Translations under genes and position numbers: made by a program
The notes under the pieces: model-generated
Told to the model about the DNA's origin: nothing
What the model saw: only the letters and a program-made list of their open reading frames with translations
Databases searched by the model: none
NCBI RefSeq assembly: GCF_036785885.1
Contig: NC_092317.1
Span: 1,428,501 to 1,492,500 of the forward strand
Source of the DNA: Coffea arabica
Taxonomy: Eukaryota; Streptophyta; Magnoliopsida; Gentianales; Rubiaceae
Length of the DNA stretch: 64,000 nucleotides
Reading direction: 5' to 3'
In this document: one piece after another, positions 12,686 through 25,700 of the stretch
Layout: each line of letters starts with the position of its first letter
Numbering within the stretch: the first letter of the stretch is position 1

Positions 12686-13230
12686 CTAAGGTGTGATTCT
12701 TGCCCGACCCTTAGCAATTCGTCGAGCAATTACTCTCTGGCCACCCTTAGTTGCTTTGCTGCTCATGCAATAAAACAAAATTTTCATCAGTAATTGTGCT
12801 TATTCATAGTCAGCATTATCAATCAAGCAAAACTTGTCCTTCCATCGTCATAGAAACCCTAATTTGAGCATGAAATTCCTAGATATTTTCCCTGTGCCTG
12901 TTAAAATTGGAACCTTTTTATCTTTAAAAGCTCCATCCTTTTAATCTCAAAGAGTGCAGGATAACTTTACACACTCCACATTCCGAATTACGGCCATGGC
13001 AAGGAAGTGTATCCTAGCATTAAATTAGAACAAGCTGCATTCTTTTGAGATAGATTCGTAAATCAGGTAAAAGACAAACTGAAGAACAAGGAATCATGGA
13101 TAGCACTTCTCAAAAGTTACATACAGGACTCAACATGAGATAACTTGAGAAGGAAAGTGAGAGGGAAAAAAAATTCACATAAAAGTGAGCACGTCATGTG
13201 CGTCTCGTTTCACGCTCTCTCTATGTAGAG

Positions 13231-13287
<57 letters not shown>

Positions 13288-14834
13288 GAACGAGGAACAT
13301 ACCGTGCCAAAAATCCATGGTTCCTCTTACGCCTAATGTTGCTTGGCTGGTAGGTTCTTTTCGGAAATAAAACCATTGGCTCAGATGACAAAGAATCATT
13401 TCCTATGCAGAGAGAGAGAGTGAAGCACCAGTACATGCAGATCAATTATGACAAAGAAATAATAAGCAAACAGCTCTATTAGACAACCACAAAAAATCGC
13501 TCAACGGACTACGGGGAATTACTACCAGATACAAACATGGTACAAATTTAAAGGCTTTTTCATCTTTGTTCCTATCACATAGATTGCGTGATTTCGACAA
13601 CATTTGTATTGGGCTTCAGCAAAGGTACTGTAACCAGTAATAGAGGTCCAGCAAACTTCGAGTGAAATTTGCACCACTAAAAACATGATTGAACTTCCTT
13701 CACAGAAATTAAGATGGTATTCCCCTTCCAGAAATTTCAAGGCTAAGAAAACATTTTAACAGATGAAAAAGTTCGAACATACTTGTAAACAGATATATTT
13801 CCTACATAAGGCAGTCTCAGATATCCCAACGTAGGTTAGCTATTCCTAGTGGCTATGCAGCGTTTTAACCAAAAAAAAAAAAAAAATGCAGGTAGGCTAT
13901 ACATGAAGACTAAAGTTTATGGTGAGGTACCTGTTTCGTGTTAATGCTCTGTTTTGAGTAGTCAAATTCAATAACAGAACTTATTGAAAATCATAAATAC
14001 ACCAAATATCATGTCTTTTTTCAGAACAGTTCATAATGTGATAAGAATGTAACTGAAACCGTTGCCAATGCCAAAATATTATGACAATTAGCAACATTTG
14101 GAGTTTCATAAATTGTGGAGGAGAATCAAAACCCATCACTGAAGTTTCAATATTTAGCTCAATTGAGGCCTTCTATCTCATAAAGACAAGTTAATCGAAA
14201 GAAAACTTAAAACTTTACATAGCACCAATCATGAGAGTGCAGCACGTGTATTGTCTCAATTTCTGTATCATCTCCTTCTAACCTAAAATTAGGATAAAGG
14301 TCCCTAATAAATCCACATAGTATTTCCACGCACCATTTCTCATCTCCTATTTCCACTAAACAGCATCTGTCCAATGGTGTTGAACAAATCCCCTCCATTC
14401 AACCTTCCCGCTCTCCTACTCTAACCCACCCCTTCCACCCCAAACACCAAAAAAAAAAACCACCAAAAAAAAAAAAAAAGAGGAGGCGAAGAAAATCAAA
14501 TTGAAATTAAAAATAACGCAAGGGAAACAAAGGGGCCAAAAAACACAAAAAAGAAGGGATTTTTACCATCAGGGAGAAAGAATGGAAGAGAAGGAAGGCC
14601 ACAGGGATGTAGGAAGCCTTGAGAAGAGAGCTTCTTGATTGAGTCGGCGTCGTACTGATGCAGAGGGGGAAGGGATGGCGAGCAGAGAGACGGGAAAAGC
14701 TTCGGCACAATGTCGATGTCTAGGCTCTGAGTTGTGATGAGCTGAGTCGAGGTCGAGTTTTGACGGAGAGATGGATTTGCGAACCGAGTCATGAGAGAAA
14801 ATCCGGTGCGAATTAGGGCTTTAGAGGAGGACAT
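12686..14834 (-). CDS. Mitochondrial large-subunit ribosomal protein bL34m
   Basis: Three exons on the minus strand at 14834-14567, 13402-13303 and 12758-12686 total 441 nt and encode 146 aa. The last 45 residues hold the L34 signature: KRTYQPSNIRRKRNHGFLAR across exon 2, then KATKGG..VIARRIAKGRARIT in the 73-nt last exon. This is a very basic protein of the 50S-type subunit exit region. The first 60 residues are rich in Ser, Arg and Thr with few acidic residues, consistent with a mitochondrial targeting sequence. ATG 14834 is the first in-frame ATG. Residues about 70-100 (HPCGLPSLPFFLPDG) match the linker I recall for plant mitochondrial L34. Known role: a structural protein of the mitoribosome. 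Intron 1 is 1.16 kb and intron 2 is 0.54 kb; intron 2 opens with a long microsatellite. Confidence 0.92.
13232..13287. repeat. Compound (GT)n(GA)n microsatellite
   Basis: About 15 GT units run into about 12 GA units. On the transcript strand this is (TC)n(AC)n starting roughly 15 bases downstream of the 5' splice site of bL34m intron 2. Confidence 0.95.
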
Positions 14835-14917
14835 TTCTACTAAACCCGTGTAGCAGATTTGAATTCTTCTCACTGAAGTGTTTCAAGAGAGCGGAGAGAA
14901 ACAGTACAAGACAAGTC

Positions 14918-14926
14918 TATATATAT
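14918..14926 (-). promoter_or_regulatory. TATA-like box of the bL34m gene
   Basis: The alternating TATATATA sequence lies about 84 bp upstream of the bL34m ATG. Its position fits a core promoter, but only sequence and spacing support it. Confidence 0.4.
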
Positions 14927-14934
14927 GGGTTTGT

Positions 14935-15915
14935 TTATTTTAGCCTTTCAGAAAGGGGGAAAGGATAGAGCAGTTCTAATGTTTATTACTTTTGCTTTCT
15001 CCATTTCTTTAACAAAAATACCCCAAATTTACAGGTAGATCAAATTGTTATTCAAAAATTTCCAGGCCTCCAATTGTGCTTGTCTAAACTACAGAAATAA
15101 TATGTTTATTTGAGAATCAGAAAAATATGTATCCACTGGGATTTTTATTTCCTTCCGTGTATTTTTTGTTGGAGGAAGGAAGGCTTTTTTAACTCTCCAG
15201 ATCAAAAACTCTTAATAAACTACTTTTCATAAAGCTTCCGCAAAAAAATTAAATTAAAACTCATCGGCTACATCTGTTTGGCACTACTCATCATATCATT
15301 TCTGACTTGGAATTGTGTATGATTTCCCCGGAGCAGAACATTGGACACTGATAAAACTGATTCCTTCACCATACTATACATGTCTGCAGCAGCAGCAACT
15401 CATCAAAAGTCATGCTGGCAAAGAAACAGTTGGCACAGACAGAATGCCAAATAAAATCCAAACAATCCAAGTAAACAACACTAAACCAAATAAATTAAGG
15501 GTACGATCATTCGAACCTGACTGTTTGCAGTTACATTGTGCTACCACAATTACAATACAATAAACCAACTCTCCTTCCTCACCTTAAAATTTTAGAGGGG
15601 AAAAGAAGAAATTGAGAAAGAAAGAAAGAAAACCTACAATGCGACTTTTACAGTAGTGTGATAAAGATACAAGCTGACAACAGGCACTTCAGCTGTGCCA
15701 GCTGTATCAATCAACACAGGAAGCCATCTGCTCCACAAGACAAACAAATGGACTAAGAAACTTGGTTCCAGAAGAACCTATCAAAAATATGAGACCAAAT
15801 AAAATTTAGAACAAAATTCAGGTCGAAACCACAGAGCAAGTTGCATGACGACTAAAGCGGCATCGTCTTCCGATATACACAAAATCCCACTAATGCTGTC
15901 GACTTTAAGCAAACT
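14935..15915. other. Intergenic: bL34m 5' flank and SurE 3' flank
   Basis: No gene is seen. The segment 15580-15915 probably contains the 3' UTR of the SurE-like gene, which ends at 15916. The rest is AT-rich without recognised elements. Confidence 0.5.
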
Positions 15916-18900
15916 TCACTGGCCAACTTTCAGTGCTCTGGAAACCCAATCAGAAGCAGCCACTTGAGTTTCCGACTCTACTTGCGATTGAGGAAATACA
16001 GGAGTGATGGCTATCTGTTAAGAAAGACCAAAGTTCTACATCAAAGATAGTCAAGCATGTGCAACAAAACCACCAACCAAGCGTGCAAATGCAACGTTAA
16101 CATGAAATCCTCCATTTCTCTTTCTGAACTTGAAGAAATGATGTCAAAAACTAAACCACTGCATCAACAGTAGACAAAGTACTAGCATAAAACACAGAGA
16201 AGCGCTGTACTTACGAAGCCATTTTCAAGCGCTCTGAAGTCCAGATCCTCATCTTCTCCTCCCTGATCTTTATCGAGGAACTGAAATATAGATAACTAGC
16301 CAAATTAATGACGGACAACTACACGAAACCATTCTAGCATAGACACAGAAAAATACATCAAATGAATATTCCAAGGAAGGGTATGCAGACACAACTTAAC
16401 CAAGACATGAAATCACAAACAAGGAAAAGCAGCTGGATGAAGAATTCTTATCATAAGCAATATGTACATGTCAGACCATTGAAGGTGCGTTTAGAATTGA
16501 TCATATCTATCATTACTTAATATTAGATTTATCAAAAAAAAAAAAAAACTAGTATTTCACAAAAGGACACATTTGCATTTTGGGTATTGTTTATGATCGC
16601 ACATCATCTCCAATAGTCCAATTGACGTAGCCTTTATAGTCTGGAAAGTTCCTATTTCTGAAACCCAAATTCAATTTCGCTTCCAAACATACTAAAACCC
16701 ATGTAAACCACATATATCAAGCCACTAAAATTTAGAGCTATACTCAACAACACTTAGATATTGTGCTTAAATGCAATGGAAATAGTATTACCTCCAGCCT
16801 GAAATATCTCAAAGTCCGATTGGAATCAGATTTCCCGGCAACACCAACTGATTCAACCACCTCAACGTTCTTCTTCTGTGTGCCCAAACGGCGAGCAGCA
16901 CCCTGACAAAGTTGAGAAAGTAAACCACTTAATAGATGTCCACAGATAATGCCAAAGTTCAAAGGGTGTAATACCAACTCATAGCAAAGCATACTCACAG
17001 CAGCAGAAGCATCCCGGCTGAGTTGAGCAAGCTGCATACCCAAGATCTGTTGATTGGACATGAAACGTCCAGAAGATGGATGCCTATTTGATGAAACTGC
17101 TTGCCAATTAAGTGTAGACCTCCAGAGACTTTGTTTTGCCAATTTGAACCCCTGTAAAGCAGTTTATAAGTAATTCGAATGTCGGTGACAGATTTAAATA
17201 GATTCATGCTTCAGTTCTACTTTATTAAATGCTAAGGGCCCAAGCTACAAACTAAGGTTAGGCTCCAAAGTGCAAACCAAGGTCTTCAATTCTTGAAGCT
17301 AAAAGGCCTTATTTTTTCTTTTCCTACCCAGGGGGAAAAGAAATTATGCAAATTCACTGCAAGAGGTGGCGTGCATGGATGTGCATGTACAAATGAAGAA
17401 GTATAAAAGTTTTACAAAAACAGTGCTACAACATGCTCAACAAATGAAAATTGGCATACATAAGCTTCATGTTTTGAGTAATGCAAAACAACATTTTCTG
17501 TTCACAGCTCCTCTTATATTTTGGAAGAAATCGAGTTATGGAAACATAGAGGCAAGATCGGGATGAATATTTACATCATTCAACCTTATCATACAAAATT
17601 GGTGATCAAGATCTTATTTGAAAGTGAAAAATCAAACACTTGTCTGCTTACATCAGACAGAGATATGACATTTGTGCCAAAGTCATGGTAATGTGCCTGA
17701 AGATACTAACAGCCCCAGCATCAAGTGTATGTTGTTCTTCAGTTTCCTAATGCCACAAACACTTTGCCCAATATAGAAGTCAGGATCCTACATGAGGTTA
17801 TAGAACCAAACCTTGTTTGCCAAAGGAGATGTCGGAACTTCTATGTGGAAAGAGCAGTCCCTTGGAAAAACTCCCTTCTCTATGTCTCCAAAAGCTGCTT
17901 CTAGTACTGGCATACAGGCAGTAACAGCATCCTTGAAATCATTGTCCTGACTTTGATCCTTCTTCCTAAGATAAAAATGGTGAAATTCTTAACATCCAGA
18001 ACAGCAAAAAAATAACAGTAAAAATGACAGTTTTACGAAACAATGGAGATACCAATTCAATGATATCGATAAAGATGGCACACCACTAATCAGTGCTTCT
18101 CGAGCTCCAGCAACAACACCTGAGTAAAGCCTGGACATCATCCCATGTAACCATGTCATGAGAATTATCTTTCTAGAGCATAACCAAAATTGGAGCACCA
18201 ATTAAACTGATCGAGAAGTTCATGATGTGATATTCTAATTGTACTAATCAGCAGTGCACTAGCAGAATAAGATAGTCTGAAGACAATTTAGTTGATAGCC
18301 ATGTCAAAAATCACATGAAAAGTAACAACTTACATGTGGTGGCCACAACTTGAACCCCTGTTGATTCCGCTAATTACCTAAAAGAAATTCAAGAAACAAA
18401 AAGGACACGCTGAAAAGATGAGCCCTTTGACGACAAAGTACAATCTAATAGAATCAATAAGAGCATAGAATACAATACAATACCAGCAAAGGCTTTGTCC
18501 AAGAAAATAAAGCCCCAGATAAAGCCAAAGAAACACAATCGGCAGGAGTCCCTGAGAGTAGAAAACATACACAGTCTGGAATAATTCTACTTACTACCAG
18601 GGAAAGTTCTAATCTTTTTGAAGTTTGCACAACTTTTTACAACTCTACGAATCAACATCAGGTCCACCGACAGATTAAAGTCATTGGACAACATCAATCC
18701 CGCATTATGTAACTAGTAAATCATAACTTGCAATGTTTCATAAATTAAATTGAGCTAACCACAAAAAGAAGAATAGAATAAAATTTCCATACCAGAAACT
18801 TCGTATGCGGTGGCACCATCAATTTCAGCTAAACTAACAGAAATAGTCTCTCTCATAGTCAACGAATGACCGGAGGCAGATTTATCCCTGTCAAAAGCAC

Positions 18901-19764
18901 CAACAATCATCTAATCAAGACATAATTTTCTTCAATAAATCTTGAAGCAAGTGAGAATCACACATTTATGCACCCAAAGTTCACACACAAATGAAGTAAA
19001 ACTACCAAAAAAAATTTCGAGCTCCAATAATAATAATATGAGCAAAATTCAAAAAAAAAATCATATTTTTACACTTATATCCAAAAGACAGAGCAGTCAG
19101 AGGCCTACCCATAAACAAGTCCCTAAAAATAACTAAATTAGAAAAAATAACAAGTACGCCGAAGATTCATGGGTGCAAACGCGAATACCGTAAAAGGTGA
19201 AAATCAATAAATCACACGTTCAAATAAAACCTCATTTACAACAAATAATTCGCAATCACACGCTGAGACAATTATATGAGAAACAAAAGTTCTAATTTTC
19301 TTTTAAAAGAAAAAAAAATTCTAACATAGAAATTTTAGCTTCCACATTTTCATAAAGGCATCACCAGGAAAAGGAAAATCTAAGATTCAAATTAAGGAAA
19401 GGCAGACTGACGATTGAGGGGCACAAACGTGGACATTGTAACGGCCTAGACAAACAAGAGCTTGAACCAAATGGGTAAGGCCAGGGGATTCAATCCCATC
19501 ACCATTGGTGACCAAAATGACCGGTTTAGAGGTATCTGAATCAGGCTGGTCATCAACCCGGCCGGAATTGGAAGCAGACGACGAAGAAGGTTCCACCGAT
19601 TCATCGTTGACAGTGGGTGGTTTGGCGGCAGAGGAGGACTGTGATTGTGGGTCCGGGTCATCCGCACCCTTTCTCTTAAGAAGCACCTCCTGCAAATTGG
19701 ACACCAGCCCAGGTGGCAAAAAGTTGTTGCTGCTGTTCTTCACCGCGGACGACGTCGTCGTCAT
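15916..19764 (-). CDS. SurE-like 5'/3'-nucleotidase / acid phosphatase
   Basis: Ten exons on the minus strand: 19764-19412, 18887-18793, 18551-18484, 18377-18334, 18130-18053, 17965-17812, 17151-16999, 16902-16792, 16280-16215 and 16014-15916. They total 1221 nt and 406 aa, with every junction in phase. The first 80 residues are low-complexity Ser/Pro/Asp. The SurE core starts with PVILVTNGDGIESPGL (81-96), where Asn87 and Asp89 sit in the metal site. It continues with SASGHS, VISGINRGSNCGHHM and SGVPSLSISLNW. The NGDG form, instead of the bacterial NDDG, is what I recall for plant homologues such as At1g72880. SurE proteins are metal-dependent phosphatases acting on nucleoside monophosphates; the plant substrate is not settled. 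No transit or signal peptide is evident. The C-terminal part (LGMQLAQLSRDASAAGAARR onward) is a plant-specific extension. Confidence 0.93.
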
Positions 19765-19882
19765 TTCTGGAACGAAAAGGGCTATTCGGGGAGGGAATTC
19801 TGATGATGATGATGATTATTATTATCAAAAAAAAAAAAAAAGGGATTCACAACCCTAGATAGAGAAATTACGTGAGAAAGCA

Positions 19883-19907
19883 AGAGAGAGAGAGAGAGAG
19901 AGAGAGA
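19883..19907. repeat. (GA)n in the SurE 5' UTR region
   Basis: About 12 GA units, with further GA-rich sequence to 19950, lie 120-190 bp upstream of the SurE ATG. On the transcript strand this is a CT-rich leader, common in plant housekeeping promoters. Confidence 0.85.
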
Positions 19908-20008
19908 AAAGGGGAAAAGGAAGAGTAATAAAGAGAAGGAGAGAGAACAAAAGACAGCTCAAGTATGTATGGGGGGAATCGAATGGATGGACCGATTCCA
20001 ACGGCGTT

Positions 20009-20036
20009 ATGTTTTATATATATATATATAATATAT
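20009..20036 (-). promoter_or_regulatory. TA-repeat core promoter candidate for SurE
   Basis: A (TA)n stretch reading TATATATATATAAAAC on the minus strand lies about 250 bp upstream of the SurE ATG. Together with the CT-rich leader it is the best TATA candidate for this gene. Support is positional only. Confidence 0.35.
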
Positions 20037-20213
20037 ACAGAAATGCTTGTGTATGAACAGTTGCAAGTATGAACAGGATGAGAGAGAAAGGGAGTAAATT
20101 ACAGGAGGAGGAGTTGGACCAATTGTTTGCTGAATGGGCAGCAAAAACTGGCAGCCATGAGAAGAGGAATGAAGAAAGAGGAGACGGAGGCTGAACGAAG
20201 CTGAAGCTAAATG

Positions 20214-21190
20214 CCAAAGCTTAAATTGTGATGGACATTGAATGATCTGTAAAGACTACTGGCATATAGGAGATTTTGCCCCATTTGAGCGCGTGAAGGC
20301 TACGACCAAAGCATCAGGTGACACTTGACAATTGGGTCATTACATTATATTTGGGTCTCCAGATTTTTATTTTTTTTGCGGAAAAAACCAAACTACATAT
20401 AGATGCCACGAACTTCCTTTGAGGTTGGTTCGTTTAATGGTGCTGGCTTTCCCTACTTAGCTCAATTTAAGTAAAAGCTTGATTTCAGATGCTAAGTAAA
20501 GTCAGCAGGAACCTAGTTAAAGAATCTAACCAAACTTGAATACAGTTTTTTATATGAATTAATATTCTATACAGCGATGGTGTATGAATTTTTATTATTA
20601 AATGCGTGACACATAATTCGAATTTGAATTTGAAACTCAAATTTTGTATATGTGTCGTGCATCCAATCATAATAGTATATATACTGTCTAGTGTATATAA
20701 AATTTACTCTTTTTATATTTGCCTTTCCTATAATTCGCTTGAATGTTTTGCACTTACGAAATGTAAAACTTTTTGTCGGAATTATTTTCGTCGTTCGTTA
20801 ATTAAAACTGTAACGTATGATTTGAACGAATGAAAACTTTATTTTACCCAACCAAAAAATGTTTTGCACTTAAACAACTCCTTTTAACAACAATTTCAAA
20901 CAACTGAACATATCAAGTGAGCCTTGTTACCGTAGAAAGAAACTCTCGAATCTCAACATGTAAATAGCTAGCAAAAAAGGTATTACTACTGCTACTACAA
21001 CAAAAAAAGTTGTGGGCCAATATATTTTTTTTAATACTATTATTAATATTCAGTAGTTTGAGGTTCGTTTGACCCAGCACAATGATGCACCAGGATCAAA
21101 ACTTTGGTTTAAGAAAGAAGTGGTTTGAACGTCGTTGCCTGCCTGGAGCCTGGAGGAGTATTGTAGTCAAAGCTTAATCATGATAGCTGA
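20214..21190. repeat. Duplicated block, copy A (paralogue at 28724-29735)
   Basis: It starts at GCTTAAATTGTGATGGACATTG and ends at AGTCAAAGCTTAATCATGATAGC. The same order of sequences is found at 28724-29735 in the same orientation; conserved landmarks include CCATTTGAGCGCGTGA and GATGCCACGAACTTCC. Copy A has about 165 bp extra at 20545-20710. Copy B has a 251-bp SINE that copy A lacks. No open frame spans the block, so it is non-coding duplicated flank. Confidence 0.85.
20545..20710. mobile_element. MITE-like insertion in copy A of the duplication
   Basis: This segment is present in copy A and missing from copy B. Its two ends carry imperfect inverted sequence (TATACAGCGATGGTGTAT near the left, TATACTGTCTAGTGTATATAAAATTT near the right). 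Presence/absence plus inverted ends suggests a small MITE. Superfamily and exact borders are uncertain. Confidence 0.45.
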
Positions 21191-22776
21191 TGCAAGCAGT
21201 TGCCCACATAGACACAAAATCAATTAGTGTGTGTATATATATATATATATTATATTCCATTTATCCAATAAATGTAAGGTCTATTCCATCCCACATCAAA
21301 AGATTGCGGGGTAGTTACCCTGGGTTTAGGGTTCTCAAGTGCACTTCCAGTTACCAATTGGCTGGATGGTGTTGGTTTATGGGCTCCGTTTTAGATTGTG
21401 CTTGCACCAGGATTTCGATTACCTTCGAGTGTTAATCTAACTTTGTTGGGTGTTTCTAGTACTTTCGATTGTTGAAAAAAATAAATATAAGGTCTATTTC
21501 TTTTTTCATACAGATTGAAAAATTAAGTTAATATAGTTACAACAATTATTTTGTATTCATACTTTCCTCAGATACCCCTTATTAACTGTTAATGTAGATC
21601 TAGTTATTAGTACTGTGTTTGATATTTCAAGTAGAATAATTAATTAATGGAGCCTATCTTTTTACGAGATAGGAGCGCGAGTATGATCTTCCTTCTTCTT
21701 CTTTTTTTAAAGTGCTCATTAACACAATGCTACTTACTGCTACCTTGATCAACAAAGTATCAACATTTGGGATAAAGAAACAAATGGTCGTCCTGACAAT
21801 AAATCACTTGGTGCTTCAGGCAGAGAGAAAGTAAAAGTACCTACTCTTTTTGAGGGCCTAACCTAACATAGCCGCTGCTAATTGTAGAGAACCCACTTGG
21901 TGCCTCAGGCGATGATGCGCTTTGAGATGAAACCAATAATAATAATCCATGGGATGGGCGGAATGCAGGGCAAGAGTGCAGAAGTCGATTCGGAGAAACC
22001 AAGCATGGAAGGACGGTAGAGCAAAGTACCCCTTTTATTCTCTTGTTAATATAATGCACTCCGCGAAATGTCTTGTAATATTTAGCATGGCCCCCTCCCT
22101 CTTGAGATTTTCTTCAAATTCCCCAGTGCAAATGCAGTATATATCCTCTGAAACTAAATATGGTGTATTATGCCCTTTCTCCCATTTCCATACCGCGAAT
22201 TAAACTAACATGCAAAGGTAAACAGTAAGCAGCAAAAGAAAACAAACACAAACACAAACACCACCTTTGTTTGATTGTCATTTAGTATGAGGAATGCAGC
22301 ATAGCATTTATATAAGTGGCAAGTGAAAAGACAAGATAGGGATATGGGATGTTTCTTAGACGACCTGTAAGTTTGGGAAAAGGCAATTAGTTACAATCAG
22401 TCATTATAAATGCTTTCTAGGATATACTCACAACATATGTAACACCGATTATAAAGGCAGGTAACATATTCAACAATCGGAATCAGCGAACTGCTCAATT
22501 TATCATGATTAAAGTTTAGCACAACAGCCACTTTGGCTTGACCTTCGTCATTTTTTGCTTCACCATCATCATCTTCTCAGCATTTTCCCCCCTTGTGCAA
22601 CAAAGGAATGGAAGAGCAACAGCCAAATATTACACATCTTAGAGGTGAAAGAAATAAACCTAAAGCCTAATTTTTGGAATTTGAACTGATTGAGACAAGA
22701 GTGTACTAGCATAACGTGTGGGATTGAGGGCAACTATTTTCTCGAGTTACCAAGAATTCTGGCCATAGAATATCGA
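21191..22776. other. Intergenic between copy A and GLYR2
   Basis: It holds a (TA)n run near 21235-21252. A segment at about 21770-21950 has partial similarity to 30420-30560 (shared AAGAAACAAATNGTCGTC, CTTCAGGCGATG and CTTTGAGATGAAA). The region 22200-22776 is probably GLYR2 3' flank. No gene is supported. Confidence 0.5.
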
Positions 22777-25700
22777 TCATTTTTTGTCCTGTATTCTCGC
22801 TTTCAGTGCTTCAATTACTGCTGAGAAGTCATCATCACTTAAACCGTGAGATTTTGCCACCTTGTAAAGTTCGTTTGCAGCTGCTGCAATTGGAGTTGAT
22901 TGTGAAACTGATTCAGCTAGTCCTAATGCAAGCCGAAGGTCCTGCGATGATAAATTCCATTGATCAGAAGCCATTTTTGGACGATGCCTTCTTATTGATA
23001 TAGTTGGGTTACAAACCTTTTGCTGATGTTTCAAGGGAAAGGCTGTAGGATAGAGGGATTTAACCATAGAAGGCCCTTTCATCGAGTACATTGGTGCGCT
23101 TATGGCACCCTGTGAGATAACCTGCAAAATGATATTTAGGTACCAGAATCAGCCAAGGTGTGGAATACTCTCATGAGTTGAGACATAGCTTAGAAAAATT
23201 GTCAAACCCTGTAATTAGAAGCAACGGACTGTTCTTGTCAGAGCTGAATATTGAAAGCATCCTGTAACAATAATCCAAGCAACTTATTACCTTCCTATTG
23301 TTTTCACTAGTGAAAAGTTCGTCTATTCATAACCCCGTTGAACATGAATATTCTGCTTTGCTAAATGAATATTGTTCGATGACTTTGTTAAATGAATTTG
23401 AGAAGGATGTCCAATAACCATATGACCTGTAATTTCATGATTGATTTCAGGGCTTTATGAATTTACATACAATCTTTGACTTAACTTCCATTACAAATTT
23501 ATGCAGTCAAGATACCTTTATTACCTTCATTGCCCAACTTTGCAGGCAATAATCCACAAGACTATGTCTACCACCATTTATCTCCAAATTCTAATCTTTT
23601 AGACAAAGTCAATAGCGAAGTTCGCAAAGTTATTATTGCTTGCAGCTGGAGATTGGTATTTAAACTGATAAAAGTACATAATTTATCGACAAGAAACCAC
23701 TTCTGTTCAGTATGAATAGAAAAAGGTGGTTTCCTACACAAAGTTGTACCTCAACCAGAACACTTGGGTCGAGTCCAACTTTTTCACTGAGGAGCAACCC
23801 TTCAGAAAATGATGCCATCATACTGCAATTGTTTCAAAAGACTGATTCAAGCAAAAGTTGCTTTACTTTCCATAAATAAGGAAAAAAACAAATAACAATA
23901 TCTCAATAGCAAATTTGCATTACCTTCCCATGATCATGTTTACCACGAGTTTCATGGCAGCTCCATTGCCGACATCCCCAAGGTAAAATCTTGACTAAGA
24001 TAATGACAAAGATAAACTAGTAATGGAAAAGAAGCATGTGTTTCCTATTCACCACAAATAGGGCAAAGCACCAACCTTTCCCATGATGTCCAATAGTGGA
24101 CCAACCACTTCATATAGAGATCTGTCACCTGAAGAATTGCAGCCATGTCTACAGTTTAGAAAAGAAGAAAGACAATAACAAGATAGAATATTACCAAAAC
24201 ATCTTGGATGCCAAATGGACCCAAATCACTAATCAAGAACATGGGTTTTTACCCCACTATTTGCCTTTCTATTCAAAATTATGAAAATTTTGATACTTGT
24301 ACTAGAATGTAAATAAGGAAAGCGATTTTCCAAAAAGTCTCAAGCACAAAATGTCTACTTAGTTATTTTAAAAATTAAAACTTACCTGCAGTAAGAAAAA
24401 TGAGTTGTCCATCTTCTGCAGGCTTTTTGGAACCTGAAACTGGAGCCTGTTCAAGATATGACACAAATATAGAAGACCAATTATTTAGCAGTAGCCCAAG
24501 AAGTAACTGAAGAGACCTATAACTCAATTCATGTGATTAATTTTTGAATGAAGGTATATATCATAAAATCTACCTCCAAAAACTGGGCTCCTGTTGCTTT
24601 AATATGTTGACAAATCAATTTTGAAGTGTCACCATCAACTGTAGAGACATCTACATAACTGCAAGAAGCCATACAGGTTAGAATGCCAACAATATATCAT
24701 GCACACAGAACACTGCATGCTCCTGGAAGTGAACTTCTTCAGTACCTTTTTTTTTCTTTTTTTTTTTGTGCAGTAGTCCAGCAAGGTATCTAAACACCTC
24801 CACTCTATGGTTTTCCAATGTGACTCCTAAAACAATATTAGCGTTCCTTAAATTGAGGATTTTACGTTGGAAAAAAATTACAAATTACATCTTTTAACAC
24901 TTTATATGCCAAAAAAGGCATTTTCCCACAGTCAATAAATGTTACATAATTTTTCATTATAATATTGAATATCTTCAAATTCTCCACTCTTTTTTATTAT
25001 CAAACTAAGATCTTCAATTAGGGATGGAGAAAGTAAATACATGAGTGTTGTATCAAATATCACATTCGTTCATAACAAAGCAGTTCATGCCAGCCTTTTC
25101 AGCAGAAGTCAATCGACAATAATTGAAAAACACAACATATTGTCTGTCCACAACCACTAATAATCAGATCAAATAACAGAATATTAGTTTCAGTTAAAGG
25201 TTCAGTACCCTTTTCCTGGACCCATTCCTCTAGCAGCTCCGTGCTTTCCACAAGCAACATCTGCCTAATAAAATATTAATGCTAAAAATTGAATCTAGCA
25301 AACATGAGGCAAGCAAGTTCAAGAAATAAGGCATACTCACAGCACTTTCAGGATCAGCAAGCATTGCAAATGTGATGTCGCAAGATGCTGCCACTTCCTC
25401 AGGGGAGGCTTTATACCTGCATAAAAAGTTACTGATTATGTAGACATGAAAGGCAACACCAAGAACAAGTTTGGTACAAGATAAGAGACCCATTGACATG
25501 GTCTTTACTTGACTTTGGCTTAAGAAGACACCTAGTCCATGGGATGGCTAAAAGGAGCACAGGCATTTGAAAATTGTAATTAAAAAAATGCCCAGATATC
25601 GGACGACAAAAAAATCAAATAGCGTAAGTAACAGGATGCTGAATGCATGTAGCCCTAGTTAAGTATCACATTCTTTCAGCTGATAAGACATATTAACCAC

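Noticed and set aside
21841-22059. Minus-strand frame of 72 codons
   Set aside because: It overlaps sequence partly repeated at 30.4-30.6 kb in a non-matching frame, so it is a reading of a repeat rather than a gene.
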